NCBI RefSeq assembly: GCF_009905435.1
Contig: NZ_JAAAMT010000029.1
Coordinates: forward strand, 1-64,000
Length of the DNA stretch: 64,000 nt
Direction of reading: 5' to 3'
DNA from: Pseudomonas sp. R5(2019)
GTDB taxonomy: Bacteria; Pseudomonadota; Gammaproteobacteria; Pseudomonadales; Pseudomonadaceae
Below the pieces are notes generated by a model, which was given only the letters and a program-made list of their open reading frames with translations, ran no database searches and was not told the origin of the DNA. Within the stretch, counting starts at the first letter, position 1. Every line of letters begins with the position of its first letter. Shown here piece by piece: positions 1 to 9,501 of this stretch. The position numbers and the translations under genes are program-made.

Positions 1-105
1 CGCGATGGGGCGCGCAGCGGCCCCGGCGATGCTGAAACCGTCTGCATTCGCAAAGATAGGTTGCAGATGTCACGGGCCTCTGGGGGCGCTGCGCGCCCCA
101 TCGCG
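1..105. repeat. GC-rich palindromic (REP-like) repeat, cut by window edge
   Basis: Positions 1-24 and 82-105 are inverted copies of each other with one mismatch in 24 bases, separated by 57 bp. The element lies just downstream of recR and may continue left of the window. It resembles the extragenic palindromes seen elsewhere here (13.4, 57.3 and 62.6 kb) in composition, although its core differs. Confidence 0.6.
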
Positions 106-118
106 GCCAGGTCCGCTC

Positions 119-724
119 CTACAATGAGATCGGCTTGCGGCCTGCGAAGGAGTGCGCCAGCGTCCCGCCATCCACCAACTCCAGCTCCCCTCCCAACGGC
201 ACGCCGTGGGCAATTCGGGACACGATCAAACCCTTTTCCGCCAACAACTGGGCAATGTAATGCGCCGTTGCTTCGCCTTCCACGGTCGGGTTGGTCGCCA
301 GAATCACTTCCGCAAAGCTGCCCTTGCCTTCCTCGATTCGCGCCAGCAACTGCGGAATGCCAATGGCCTCCGGCCCCAGGCCATCGAGCGGTGACAAGTG
401 CCCCTTGAGCACAAAATAGCGCCCGCGAAAACCGGTCTGCTCGACCGCGTAGACATCCATCGGCCCTTCCACCACACACAACAGGGTGTCGTCGCGACGG
501 GTGTCCGCGCATTGCGGGCACAACTCCTGCTCGGTCAGCGTGCGGCACTGGCGGCAATGCCCCACGCCCTCCATCGCCTGGCTCAGCGCCTGGGCCAGGC
601 GCAGGCCGCCGCTGCGATCACGCTCGAGCAGCTGCAGGGCCATGCGCTGGGCCGTTTTCTGGCCAACACCTGGCAACGTGCGCAGGGCATCGATCAGTTG
701 GCGAATCAGTGGACTGAAACTCAT
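119..724 (-). CDS. recR: Recombination mediator protein RecR
   Basis: RecR works with RecO and RecF to load RecA at gaps during recombinational repair. The 201-residue product has the family layout: an N-terminal helix-hairpin-helix segment (LRTLPGVGQKTAQR), a four-cysteine zinc finger (CRQC...CPQC) near residues 57-72, and a Toprim domain starting LCVVEGPMDVYAVE. The ATG at 724 is chosen over a TTG two codons upstream because known RecR proteins begin MSFSP-like. It is the last gene of the dnaX-ebfC-recR block, but an oxidoreductase gene stands between it and ebfC. Length is normal for the family. Confidence 0.95.
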   Translation of the reverse strand: MSFSPLIRQLIDALRTLPGVGQKTAQRMALQLLERDRSGGLRLAQALSQAMEGVGHCRQCRTLTEQELCPQCADTRRDDTLLCVVEGPMDVYAVEQTGFRGRYFVLKGHLSPLDGLGPEAIGIPQLLARIEEGKGSFAEVILATNPTVEGEATAHYIAQLLAEKGLIVSRIAHGVPLGGELELVDGGTLAHSFAGRKPISL

Positions 725-800
725 GGGCAATGGCCTGACATAACAACGAGACGCGGTTTATACCGACGCCAGAAAGCCCCGTCAAATAAGCCGGCGGCCA

Positions 801-1829
801 TCATGACACCTTGACCACCAGCTTGCCGAAGTTGCGCCCTTCCAGCAGCCCGATAAAGGCGTCCGGTGCATGCTCGAGGCCTTCGACCACATCCTCGCGA
901 AACTTGACCTTGCCATCGCGCACCCACGGCGCCATGGCCGCGTAGAACTCCTGATGGCGGTCACCGTAATCATCGAAGACGATAAAGCCCTGCATGCGCA
1001 GGCGCTTGGTCAGAATCGTGCGTTGCAGCAATGCCAGACGATCCGGGCCTTCCGGCAAGTGGGTGGCGTTGTACTGGGCAATCAGGCCGCAGACCGGTAT
1101 CCGCGCCTTGGTGTTGAGCAGTGGCAGTACTGCGTCGAACACCTTGCCGCCGACGTTCTCGAAATAGATATCGATGCCGTTTTCACAGGCACTGGCCAAG
1201 TCTTCAGCCAAGCTCGGGCTCTTGTGATCGACGCAGGCATCAAAGCCCAGCTCGTCTTCCACATAGCGGCATTTTTCGTTACCACCGGCGATGCCCACGA
1301 CTCGCAAGCCCAGCAACCGGCCCACCTGCCCGACCACCGAGCCCACGGCACCGGACGCCGCAGCCACCACCAGGGTTTCACCGGCCCTGGGCTGGCCAAT
1401 ATCCATCAGGCCCATGTAAGCGGTCATGCCCGGCATGCCGAGAACACCCAGGGCCAGGGATGGGCTGGGCAAGCCCGGCGGCAACGGCACCAGGCCGCTG
1501 CCATTGCTGACGCAGTGGGTCTGCCAACCGGTAGCACCGACCACCAGGTCGCCCACAGCGAATCTGGGATGACGCGACGCCGCGACCACGCTGACCGCGC
1601 CGCCCGTCATCACCTCATCGATCTGCACCGGTGCGGCGTAGGACGGTGCATCGCTCATGCGCCCGCGCATGTACGGGTCCAGCGACAGGTACAGAGTGCG
1701 CAGCAACACTTGCCCGTCTTCCAGGTCCGGCAAGACCTCGCGCTCAAGGCGGAAGTTTTCCGGGGTTGGCACTCCCTGCGGGCGTGAGGCCAGAACAATG
1801 CGTTGGTTAAGGGTCGGTTCCTGGGCCAT
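801..1829 (-). CDS. NADP-dependent oxidoreductase, CurA/leukotriene B4 dehydrogenase-like (MDR family)
   Basis: The 342-residue product is a zinc-independent medium-chain reductase. It carries the family segment LSLDPYMRGRMSD near the N-terminus and a nucleotide-binding motif (AASGAVGSVVGQVGRLLG) in the middle. Relatives (CurA, YncB) reduce the C=C bond of enones using NADPH in the cytoplasm; the true substrate here is unknown. The start at 1829 is set by AAGGAG seven bases upstream of ATGGCCCAG; an in-frame start six codons earlier lacks this support. The gene lies between ebfC and recR, which are usually adjacent in Pseudomonas, and a hairpin before it suggests separate transcription. Confidence 0.85.
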   Translation of the reverse strand: MAQEPTLNQRIVLASRPQGVPTPENFRLEREVLPDLEDGQVLLRTLYLSLDPYMRGRMSDAPSYAAPVQIDEVMTGGAVSVVAASRHPRFAVGDLVVGATGWQTHCVSNGSGLVPLPPGLPSPSLALGVLGMPGMTAYMGLMDIGQPRAGETLVVAAASGAVGSVVGQVGRLLGLRVVGIAGGNEKCRYVEDELGFDACVDHKSPSLAEDLASACENGIDIYFENVGGKVFDAVLPLLNTKARIPVCGLIAQYNATHLPEGPDRLALLQRTILTKRLRMQGFIVFDDYGDRHQEFYAAMAPWVRDGKVKFREDVVEGLEHAPDAFIGLLEGRNFGKLVVKVS

Positions 1830-1925
1830 CGGGCACTCCTTGAACACAATTGGAATTCAAACTCTACTCTCCTGACCCTCAACCGTCAGCGCCGTTCACT
1901 GCAATGCCCGCCGGGCGCAAACGAA

Positions 1926-1949
1926 AATGCCAGGCATAAGCCTGGCATT
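1926..1949 (-). terminator. Hairpin downstream of ebfC
   Basis: AATGCCAGGC and GCCTGGCATT form a perfect 10-bp stem with a four-base loop. On the minus strand it is followed by TTCGTTTG. It lies 20 bp past the ebfC stop codon and before the oxidoreductase start, so it probably ends the dnaX-ebfC transcript. Confidence 0.7.
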
Positions 1950-1969
1950 CGGGTATCGCCTGGATGCCG

Positions 1970-2296
1970 TCAGAACGGCATCTTGAAGCCCGGCGGCAGT
2001 TGCATGCCGGCGGTCATGCCACCCATTTTTTCCTGACTGTTGGCTTCGACCTTGCGCACGGCGTCATTGACGGCGGCGGCGATCAGGTCTTCGAGCACTT
2101 CCTTGTCTTCCTGCATCAGGCTGTCGTCCAGGCTGATGCGCTTGACGTCATGACGACCGGTCATGACCACGCTGACCAGGCCTGCGCCCGATTGGCCGGT
2201 CACTTCGGCATTGGCCAGTTCTTCCTGCATCTTGGCCATTTTTTCCTGCATTTGCTGAGCCTGCTTCATCAGGCCGGCCATGCCACCTTTCATCAT
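1970..2296 (-). CDS. ebfC: Nucleoid-associated protein, YbaB/EbfC family
   Basis: The product is a small DNA-binding protein of 108 residues that dimerises and coats or bends DNA. It has the typical Met/Gln-rich first helix (MMKGGMAGLMKQAQQMQEKM), the central strand region with VVMTGRHDVKRISLDDS, and a Gly/Met/Pro-rich tail. The start is fixed by AAGGTGATTCCC just before ATGATGAAAGG; upstream in-frame codons have no ribosome site. It follows dnaX by about 70 bp on the same strand, the conserved bacterial arrangement. Confidence 0.93.
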   Translation of the reverse strand: MMKGGMAGLMKQAQQMQEKMAKMQEELANAEVTGQSGAGLVSVVMTGRHDVKRISLDDSLMQEDKEVLEDLIAAAVNDAVRKVEANSQEKMGGMTAGMQLPPGFKMPF

Positions 2297-2366
2297 GGGA
2301 ATCACCTTTCTATCAATTTGCCAGTTTTCCACGGACACCAGTCGCGCACGTGGATTCGGTTATCAG

Positions 2367-4406
2367 TTATTCGCTTTGGCTGGCCAAAGCGTCGACAGGT
2401 TCAATAGTATCGTCACGAATGATTGCGCCGAACTGCTTCATCATCTGTTGGATGAACGGATCGGCGTGAATCGATTCTTCGGCCTCGCGCTGACGATCGG
2501 CACGCTTGCGCGACGCGGCCTGGGCCGGGGTTTCCTGCTCGGGCCGGATCAGCTCGATGCTCAGGGTCAGGGTACGGCCAAGGCACTGGTTCAGCGCCTC
2601 GTTCAGGCGCCGCTGCTGGGTGGCGTTGAACAGCGCGCTGTGCGCCGGGTCCAGGTGCAGCAGCCAGTGGTCGCCCTCGACCGCGATCAACGAACAGTTG
2701 GCCGCGATGCTGCCGGTCATGCCCGAAATCGGTAGCTTGGGAAACAGCTCAAGCCACTGCAAGGCCAGGCCGGTGGCCGGTTGCGAGGCCGGCTCCGGCG
2801 CTTGCTCGACCACTGGCTCGGCCACGGTTTCGCTGGCCAGCTCATCCAGATAGCCATAGTTCGCCGAATCGATATCGACGTCGTAGTAATCATCGTCCAG
2901 CGGCGGCTCGTCGTCGCGCTCCATGCCGGCCGGACTGTAGCTGGCTTCATCCGCCGGCGCGCTGACGGGCTGTTGCGGTGCGTCGGGCACGGGGCTCGCC
3001 GGCGTTGGCATCGCAATGGGCGCAGGTTCGGGCTGCTCGGCGACCACCTCCAGAATCGGTGCAGGCGCAGGTTGCGGCACAGGCACGGGTTCGGCAACCG
3101 GCGTTGGCGCAGCAGGCTCGTTCCACGGCAAGTCCACCGCTTCGACAGCAGGAGCAGCCACGACGGGCGCGGGCGCGACCACGGGAGTGACGGATGGCGC
3201 AGGGGCGGCTACCGGCAATGGCGCGGCAACCGGAGCAACCGCTGCCACTGTGCGAGTGGAATCAACTGTGGCCTGATTGATCCCCGGCGTCTTTAGCAGC
3301 TGCCTCGGTGCATCGGCGCTGTCCGCCGGGCGGAAGGCCAGCATCCGCAGCAGGACCATTTCAAAACCGCCGCGCAGATCGGGCGCCAACGGCAGGTCAC
3401 GCCGGCCTATCAGGCCCATCTGGTAATAGAACTGCACATCTTCGGCGGGCAGCGAACCGGCCAGCGCCAATACGCGGTCACGATCACCCTGGCCGTTATC
3501 GACGGCTTCAGGCAAGGCCTGGGCAATGGCCACGCGGTGCAGCACATTGAGCATTTCTGCCAGCACGCCGTTCCAGTCCGGCCCTTGTTCGGCCAGCTGG
3601 CGCACAGCCTCAAGCAAGGCCCGGGCGTCGCCTTCGAGCAACGCCTGCAGCACACCGTACACCTGGCCATGATCCAGGCTACCGAGCATTGCCCGCACAT
3701 CAGCGGCCAACACCTTGCCTTCACCGAAGGCAATGGCCTGGTCGGTCAGGCTCATCGCGTCGCGCATCGAGCCATCGGCAGCGCGCCCGAGCAGCCACAA
3801 GGCATCGTCTTCGAACGGCACGTTTTCGGCACCGAGCACATGGCTCAGGTGTTCGACCACGCGCTCAGGGGTCATGTTCTTCAGGGAGAACTGCAGGCAG
3901 CGCGACAGAATGGTGGCCGGCAGCTTCTGTGGGTCGGTGGTCGCGAGAATGAATTTAACGTAGGGCGGCGGCTCTTCCAGCGTCTTGAGCAAAGCGTTGA
4001 AGGAGTGACTGGAGAGCATGTGCACTTCGTCGATCAGGTAGACCTTGAAGCGCCCACGACTCGGGGCGTACTGCACGTTATCGAGCAGTTCGCGGGTGTC
4101 TTCGACCTTGGTCCGGCTCGCGGCGTCGATCTCGATCAGGTCGACAAAGCGGCCTTCGTCGATTTCCCGGCAGACCGAGCAAGTACCGCAAGGCGTAGAA
4201 GTGATCCCGGTTTCACAGTTCACGCACTTGGCGATGATCCGCGCGATGGTGGTTTTACCGACGCCGCGGGTCCCGGTGAACAGGTAGGCGTGGTGCAGCC
4301 GCTGGTTGTCCAGCGCATTGATCAAGGCCTTGAGCACATGGGTCTGGCCGACCATTTCGCGGAACGAGCGCGGACGCCATTTACGTGCAAGAACCTGATA
4401 ACTCAT
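2367..4406 (-). CDS. dnaX: DNA polymerase III subunit tau/gamma
   Basis: This is the clamp-loader ATPase subunit of the replicase. The 679-residue protein starts MSYQVLARKWRPRSF, the family start, so the in-frame upstream extension of 50 codons is rejected. It shows Walker A (GTRGVGKTTIAR) near residue 45, a four-cysteine zinc module (C-x8-C-x2-C-x2-C type), a DEVHMLS Walker B box and the SRC sensor (LSRCLQF). A Pro/Ala/Val-rich linker of about 150 residues follows, then a C-terminal tau domain that contacts the polymerase and DnaB. I saw no A-AAA-AAG heptamer of the E. coli frameshift type, so a separate gamma product is not indicated. The SRP RNA gene lies directly upstream. Confidence 0.97.
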   Translation of the reverse strand: MSYQVLARKWRPRSFREMVGQTHVLKALINALDNQRLHHAYLFTGTRGVGKTTIARIIAKCVNCETGITSTPCGTCSVCREIDEGRFVDLIEIDAASRTKVEDTRELLDNVQYAPSRGRFKVYLIDEVHMLSSHSFNALLKTLEEPPPYVKFILATTDPQKLPATILSRCLQFSLKNMTPERVVEHLSHVLGAENVPFEDDALWLLGRAADGSMRDAMSLTDQAIAFGEGKVLAADVRAMLGSLDHGQVYGVLQALLEGDARALLEAVRQLAEQGPDWNGVLAEMLNVLHRVAIAQALPEAVDNGQGDRDRVLALAGSLPAEDVQFYYQMGLIGRRDLPLAPDLRGGFEMVLLRMLAFRPADSADAPRQLLKTPGINQATVDSTRTVAAVAPVAAPLPVAAPAPSVTPVVAPAPVVAAPAVEAVDLPWNEPAAPTPVAEPVPVPQPAPAPILEVVAEQPEPAPIAMPTPASPVPDAPQQPVSAPADEASYSPAGMERDDEPPLDDDYYDVDIDSANYGYLDELASETVAEPVVEQAPEPASQPATGLALQWLELFPKLPISGMTGSIAANCSLIAVEGDHWLLHLDPAHSALFNATQQRRLNEALNQCLGRTLTLSIELIRPEQETPAQAASRKRADRQREAEESIHADPFIQQMMKQFGAIIRDDTIEPVDALASQSE

Positions 4407-4618
4407 CGAAAACCGTCGGATAGATAAACCAAAGACCGCTAATCGTAGCGGAGCAACGGCAAAATTGCATCCGCTGCGCTCGCTGGGCACGGTAATTTGC
4501 GAATGATCATGGCAGGATGTGACGCAGCAGACGTAACGGCGCCAAGGGCTGAACAAGGAGGATTATAAGGGGGGGGAAACGTCGCCAGGACGGCGAGCGT
4601 TGAATGCGCTTTAATGGA

Positions 4619-4728
4619 GGCAACCCCACCAGCCACACCCCGGCACACAATGTCACCGCTGCGGCTGCTCCCTTCCAGGCCTGACCGGGTTCACGGTTAA
4701 TCGTTGCGGGGGGACCGATGGGGTCACC
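4619..4728 (-). ncRNA. ffs: 4.5S signal recognition particle RNA (small bacterial type)
   Basis: On the minus strand the segment contains the Ffh-binding core: GGTCAGGCCTGGAAGGGAGC, then AGCCG, and GTGTGCCGGGGTGTGGCTGG on the returning arm. The ends GGTGACCCCA and TGGGGTTGCC pair (with G-U pairs) to close a single long hairpin of about 110 nt. Exact 5' and 3' ends are uncertain by several bases. It sits just upstream of dnaX, as in other Pseudomonas. Confidence 0.93.
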
Positions 4729-4834
4729 ATAACGCAGCTTATCTAGCGACAAGCCGCGCCATTGTACCGAGACTTCGCTAAGTTACAACCTCTGTCCGTT
4801 GAAAAAACCAACGTTTCTCAAGGACTTGTGAATC

Positions 4835-7800
4835 CTAGGCATTTTCGGCAGGTTCAGGGCGTTCCAGCTCCGCTAGCGTCAATCGTTGCTTGAGCGCCTG
4901 TTTCTGGCGCTGATAGGTTTGATGCAGGCGGTTGTAACTGTCCACATAGGCTTGCTCCTCCATCTGCGGCTTGCGTGCTTCGAGCGCATCTTCGTCGGCC
5001 TCGAAAGATTCGCGCAACCGGGTAAATGACTCCGCCCGATTAGCTTGCAGCCACTTGCTCCAGTACCCTTGAGAGGCGATGAATTGCGCCAGCGGGGCAG
5101 GCTGTTCCACCGCCAGCACACGGCTTTCGGCGGCTCTCAATTGTGCCTGGGTGACGCCGGACACGCTTCGGTAAAGCATGCTGCGCGGCTGCCCTGGCAG
5201 TTCGAGTCGCTCGCCCAGCCCCACCCGATACGCCAGCACCACCTCGATCTCATCAACCGGCTGCCCGGCCACAACCGGGCGCGCACTCACGTCTTCGCGG
5301 GCAATGATGTCCAACTGTTCCAGGCGGAACAACCCCCGCCCCAGGTGCAGCAGCTCATTGCGGACTTCGCTGGCATCACCCGATGCATTGGCTTTGAAGA
5401 CCTTGAGCTGCAGTTCAAGGTAGCTGAAGTTCAACGAGACACTGTCCCCGCAGCTGCGCGGGTTGGCGGCAAGGTCGAAGAGTTCGGTGCGTAGCTGGCT
5501 ATTGGCGTGCGCAGCATCGACAACCTCCCACATCCGCTCGGTCAATCCCCGGCGATCGGTGTCATAGTCGGCGGTGATGCTCAGGGCATCCAGCAGCTGG
5601 AAGAACGCATCGCTACCCGGCTCCGCGCGCAAGGCAAACCAATGCGCCTCACGCGCCTGGGCCAGTTCGCTGTCATCGCCCATGAGCCACAAAACGGCCG
5701 GATCGCCTGTGGCAGCCTCACGCAATGGCAACTGCCCCAGATTGATGCCGGTACGTTCACGATAGTCATCGACCTGCCCAAGGGTGTCTTCGCTCAAAGG
5801 GTTGCCATCGAGCATCAACGCGCGCGCCAGTTGCCTGTTCTGGCTGTAGGCCTCAGCGGATAGCTGCTCGATCCGGTTATCCCGCAGGTCCACCAACTCT
5901 ACGTGCTCAAGACCGGACAAACCTGTAGGGACTTCTGTCACGCCAGTATTGCGCAGACTCAACATGCGCACTCCAGGCAGCGTGACCAGGTTCGGCAGCC
6001 TGCCAATCGGATTACCTTCCAGCGAGAGCTCTTCGAGCCGCCTCAAGCCGCTTAGGGCCTGAACCGCCGCTTCATTCAGAACAATGCCATTACCCTGCAG
6101 GTCGAGCGCTTCGAGCCGCACCATATCGCCGATGGCAGCAGGCAGCTGTGTCAGGCTGTTATCCCGCAGATCGAGCACTTGCAGTTTGCTGAAGGGGTCG
6201 AGAAAGCCGTTGGGGATATCGCTCAGTTGGGCATCGGCCAGTGACAAATGGCGGATATGGGAAAAATCCACTTCCAGGGGAAAAACCGGCGCATGACTCA
6301 AATCTGCGCCTTGCAGGTCCAGCCGGTATCCCTGGAATTCGCCCGCCTGATTGAAGTACCGGCCGCTCTGCCGTCGCCATCCGGCGATCAAGCGCTGGGC
6401 AACGTCGCGTCGCCGTGCCTTCACGTCGGCGGGCTGATTGTTCGCTCGCTCCTGCCATTCCTCGAGGCTGTCACGCAACGCCTGGAGCTCAATCTGTTTC
6501 TGCTCGAAAAACGGCTGAAGCGCGATACCGACATCGCTCAAGCCATCCAGGTAGCGCCCGATTTCGCGGGTGCTCATGCCCGGAAACAGAGCCTTGCATT
6601 GCTCCACCATAAAGGGCGTGTGACGCCCCACTGCGCCACGCCCGCTCAAGGGATAGCCCACGCGGTTGTCGCTCAGACGCGAAGGCCGTTGAAACCAGGC
6701 CTGTGCGGGGGCCTGTCCGGCCAGACCGGCCGCACGAGGGCGATCGGCGAAAGCGAGCGATGCCAAATCTGTGCGCAGCCTGGCAGCACTGCCTGGCTGA
6801 TCCAGACCGTCGGCGGGCAGCAGGTGTGTCAGGGCGTCGAACAGGTCTTGATGCAATGAGGGCGCCTGCCCTGTGGCCGGGCGGACCTGATACCCCTGCG
6901 GTGTGCGTATCAGCGTTCCCACCGCAGTGGTATCGCGCGCTCCGGCGACCGCGAGCAGCTCGCCACCCACGCTCTGATCACGTAACTGCAGCGCAAACTC
7001 CGTTCGCCGTAGTGGCAGATGATCCAAAAGCCCGACCACCAGCTTGTCGAAGCGGGCGGTGCGGCGCCCAGGCAAATAAAAGCCTTCAAGTGAAGTCATC
7101 AAGTGATAGTCACGCAGTTTCCAGCGCGCCTGCTCGGCAAGCGCCAATGGCACCCTGCCGCCCTGCTCCAGACGTAGCGCCGAAGTGTCGCGGCACTGCG
7201 CCAACAACTCATCGACCAACGCACCGGGCAATCCTGGAAAGTCTCGTTGAATCACCTGGCCTGCGACCGACATCGGCGATTGTTTCGACCCCAGGCAATG
7301 CTCGAACAAACTGACCCGTTGATTTTCAGCGCAGGAGGCCAACGCGTCCGCAAGCGTCGGATGAGTGCCTTTCAACAAGGTCAGCTGCCGCACATCCAGT
7401 GCCTGTTCGAGCGCCTGAAGCAGAGTCACGTCGGCAGCACGCTGCTTGATCTTCAATAGCGCATCCGTCGTCTCTGGCCAACCGGCCATCCGCGGCAGTA
7501 AAAAGAGTGCCGATTGCTCATCAGTGATAACGCCGGCGTCACGCAGCCGAGTGATAAACCCATCGATGGCAGCGTCCTGAAGAAAATCGTCAATGGCCAC
7601 ACGCAGGCTTGCCGGTGCAGCCAGCGAGTCGACGTGCACTCGGCACAATTGCTCATCACTGACGCCGGTGACTGCCAGGATCTGATCGATCTGTTGGTCA
7701 TCCAGGCCACTGGCCGCCCGCCCCAGGCGTCGCATTAGATATCGAGGCTGCTCCCACTCCCAGGGATTCTCCTGCTGAATTCGCCAGGCGCCTTCAGCAT

Positions 7801-9445
7801 TGCCTTCAAGGACGGGTGACCAGGCCCCTGCACGCGTCGGATGCTCGATCCGCCACTTGCCCAGGGTTCGATCATGGAAAACCCGGTATGGCTGCTTGTC
7901 GATCACGACATAGTCGTGCCCATCGACAGGTATACGGCCCTCTACCTGAGGCTCTGAGCCAGCCAGCTCAAGGTCACGGCGATAGGGCGCCAGATCTGGA
8001 TTCCACAAGCGTTTTTGCCCGGAAAACAACTGGATGGGCCGCAGCCGTTCAAAGAGTGCCGACGTTTTGACCCAGTTGATGACCTGATGGGCGATCAACC
8101 CTGTACCCACCGCGATACCCAGGTTCTGGTCCACATTGAGGAGAATCTCCTTTGCCTCGTCGGTGCGCCCTTCAGTCCAGTCCTCTACCCCTTCGTAGAC
8201 ATCAGAAGCCAATTGCCCCGCCATCGCGCCCAGCAGCAATTGGTTCAATAGAGGCACAAACAACCCCGCCAGATTCAACAACACGACACCGACTGCTTCG
8301 AGCTCTGCCCACAGACGATCGCGTGCAGCGCTGTCCACATCGGCGGTGGCCACCGCCAGTATCTGACAATCCCCAATCAGTTGGTCCCAGCGCCCTGTAA
8401 CCATCGACTCGAACAGGTTACCCACCAGCACACGGGTCGTTAAATGGCCGCGCTCAAGTGGGTGAGCCAATTTGTGTCTTAATGCGGCCTGCGCGGCCAG
8501 CGGCGCATGCCGCACCAGCAATTCGCGGAACCGCTCGACCTTCAGGCGTCCGTTCAAGCCATCGAGCATTGCCGCGTGATCGTCGTACTCCTGCAGTTCG
8601 GCAATGGGGTCACCCGGGACATACAACACTTGCTTGCCACCGGGGACCCGAAATGGCGACAACATCTGGCTTTGCTTGAACAACGCGAGCCCGGTCAGGG
8701 CCTGACCGAACAGGGAAAGCTCGGTACAGATGACTGCTTCCCCTTCATAGAGAGCGACTTCATCGCCATCACACACTTGCAACAACATCTGGTAGGCCGA
8801 CCAACCCACTTGTTTTTTCAGATAACCCGCATGCGCCGCAACCCGCAATGCACAGCGCCGGGCAGCCGTCAGTCGACTGAATACCTGAACAGCCGCGGGC
8901 TTGCTGGCTGGCGTGAAAATCGACTTGAGGTGCTCCTGATAACGGCGCCCTATATCCAGATCTCGGCACATCAAGGCAAAGGCTTCAGGGGCCAGCTTCA
9001 ACTTTTCCCCCTCGATGAAGAGCCCCGAACCATAGGCATAGCGCTCTGCATTCGTCTCTTCGAGTTCAAAGTTCTGCAGCGCGCCCTGCAGCAGACTGCA
9101 ACGAGCCGCCAGCGTCACGTTCCAAGTCCTGTGCCCGGCAAAAACAGGCTGGTAATCGTAAACATTCCTGATGTATTCACAGGCCCGCAGATCCAGGCCC
9201 GTGAGCCCCCACTCCACCTCCAGTCGCTGGGAAAGCAGTTCGCTGGCGAACGCTTCAAGCGACTGCAGAGGCGCCAGAATACGAGCGACCTCTCGATTGG
9301 CGATGTGCAATGCCCTGAGCGCAAACACATAGCTTTGACGAGCAGACACCCGTGCCGGTTCGTCCCCTGCCAGCCAAGCCGGCAAGGATTGGGTCAGAAT
9401 GTTGAGGTTTTCGTGCAAACGGGTGTGTTCAGATGTGGACTTCAT
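4835..9445 (-). CDS. Very large LRR protein with C-terminal NEL-type E3 ubiquitin ligase domain (effector-like)
   Basis: The 1536-residue protein has three visible parts. A long N-terminal region (about 1-1050) resembles the DUF6543-type regions found in Pseudomonas proteins and includes a hydrophobic stretch (VLLNLAGLFVPLLNQLLLGAMAG) near residue 400. Leucine-rich repeats follow at about 1065-1195 (LQVLDLRDNSLTQLP, LEALDLQGNGI, LEELSLEGNPIGRLP). The last part is a NEL domain in which NPRSCGDSVSL matches the IpaH/SspH catalytic CxD motif; Cys1332 is encoded at 5450-5452. NEL enzymes ubiquitinate eukaryotic host proteins after secretion. No secretion system, chaperone or signal peptide is seen nearby, so export and target are unknown. 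The single long gene has host-like codon use. Confidence 0.8.
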   Translation of the reverse strand: MKSTSEHTRLHENLNILTQSLPAWLAGDEPARVSARQSYVFALRALHIANREVARILAPLQSLEAFASELLSQRLEVEWGLTGLDLRACEYIRNVYDYQPVFAGHRTWNVTLAARCSLLQGALQNFELEETNAERYAYGSGLFIEGEKLKLAPEAFALMCRDLDIGRRYQEHLKSIFTPASKPAAVQVFSRLTAARRCALRVAAHAGYLKKQVGWSAYQMLLQVCDGDEVALYEGEAVICTELSLFGQALTGLALFKQSQMLSPFRVPGGKQVLYVPGDPIAELQEYDDHAAMLDGLNGRLKVERFRELLVRHAPLAAQAALRHKLAHPLERGHLTTRVLVGNLFESMVTGRWDQLIGDCQILAVATADVDSAARDRLWAELEAVGVVLLNLAGLFVPLLNQLLLGAMAGQLASDVYEGVEDWTEGRTDEAKEILLNVDQNLGIAVGTGLIAHQVINWVKTSALFERLRPIQLFSGQKRLWNPDLAPYRRDLELAGSEPQVEGRIPVDGHDYVVIDKQPYRVFHDRTLGKWRIEHPTRAGAWSPVLEGNAEGAWRIQQENPWEWEQPRYLMRRLGRAASGLDDQQIDQILAVTGVSDEQLCRVHVDSLAAPASLRVAIDDFLQDAAIDGFITRLRDAGVITDEQSALFLLPRMAGWPETTDALLKIKQRAADVTLLQALEQALDVRQLTLLKGTHPTLADALASCAENQRVSLFEHCLGSKQSPMSVAGQVIQRDFPGLPGALVDELLAQCRDTSALRLEQGGRVPLALAEQARWKLRDYHLMTSLEGFYLPGRRTARFDKLVVGLLDHLPLRRTEFALQLRDQSVGGELLAVAGARDTTAVGTLIRTPQGYQVRPATGQAPSLHQDLFDALTHLLPADGLDQPGSAARLRTDLASLAFADRPRAAGLAGQAPAQAWFQRPSRLSDNRVGYPLSGRGAVGRHTPFMVEQCKALFPGMSTREIGRYLDGLSDVGIALQPFFEQKQIELQALRDSLEEWQERANNQPADVKARRRDVAQRLIAGWRRQSGRYFNQAGEFQGYRLDLQGADLSHAPVFPLEVDFSHIRHLSLADAQLSDIPNGFLDPFSKLQVLDLRDNSLTQLPAAIGDMVRLEALDLQGNGIVLNEAAVQALSGLRRLEELSLEGNPIGRLPNLVTLPGVRMLSLRNTGVTEVPTGLSGLEHVELVDLRDNRIEQLSAEAYSQNRQLARALMLDGNPLSEDTLGQVDDYRERTGINLGQLPLREAATGDPAVLWLMGDDSELAQAREAHWFALRAEPGSDAFFQLLDALSITADYDTDRRGLTERMWEVVDAAHANSQLRTELFDLAANPRSCGDSVSLNFSYLELQLKVFKANASGDASEVRNELLHLGRGLFRLEQLDIIAREDVSARPVVAGQPVDEIEVVLAYRVGLGERLELPGQPRSMLYRSVSGVTQAQLRAAESRVLAVEQPAPLAQFIASQGYWSKWLQANRAESFTRLRESFEADEDALEARKPQMEEQAYVDSYNRLHQTYQRQKQALKQRLTLAELERPEPAENA

Positions 9446-9501
9446 TTCAAAGACTCGACAGTGAAAGCTCGAGCCTAGGAAGAACAGCCTCTATGTCGGG
9501 A

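Noticed and set aside
870..1787. 305-codon open frame opposite the oxidoreductase
   Set aside because: Codon-bias shadow of a well-supported gene; no ribosome site or family motif.
2900..3300. Possible programmed frameshift in dnaX giving a gamma subunit
   Set aside because: No A-AAA-AAG slippery heptamer was seen in or around the Pro/Ala-rich linker.
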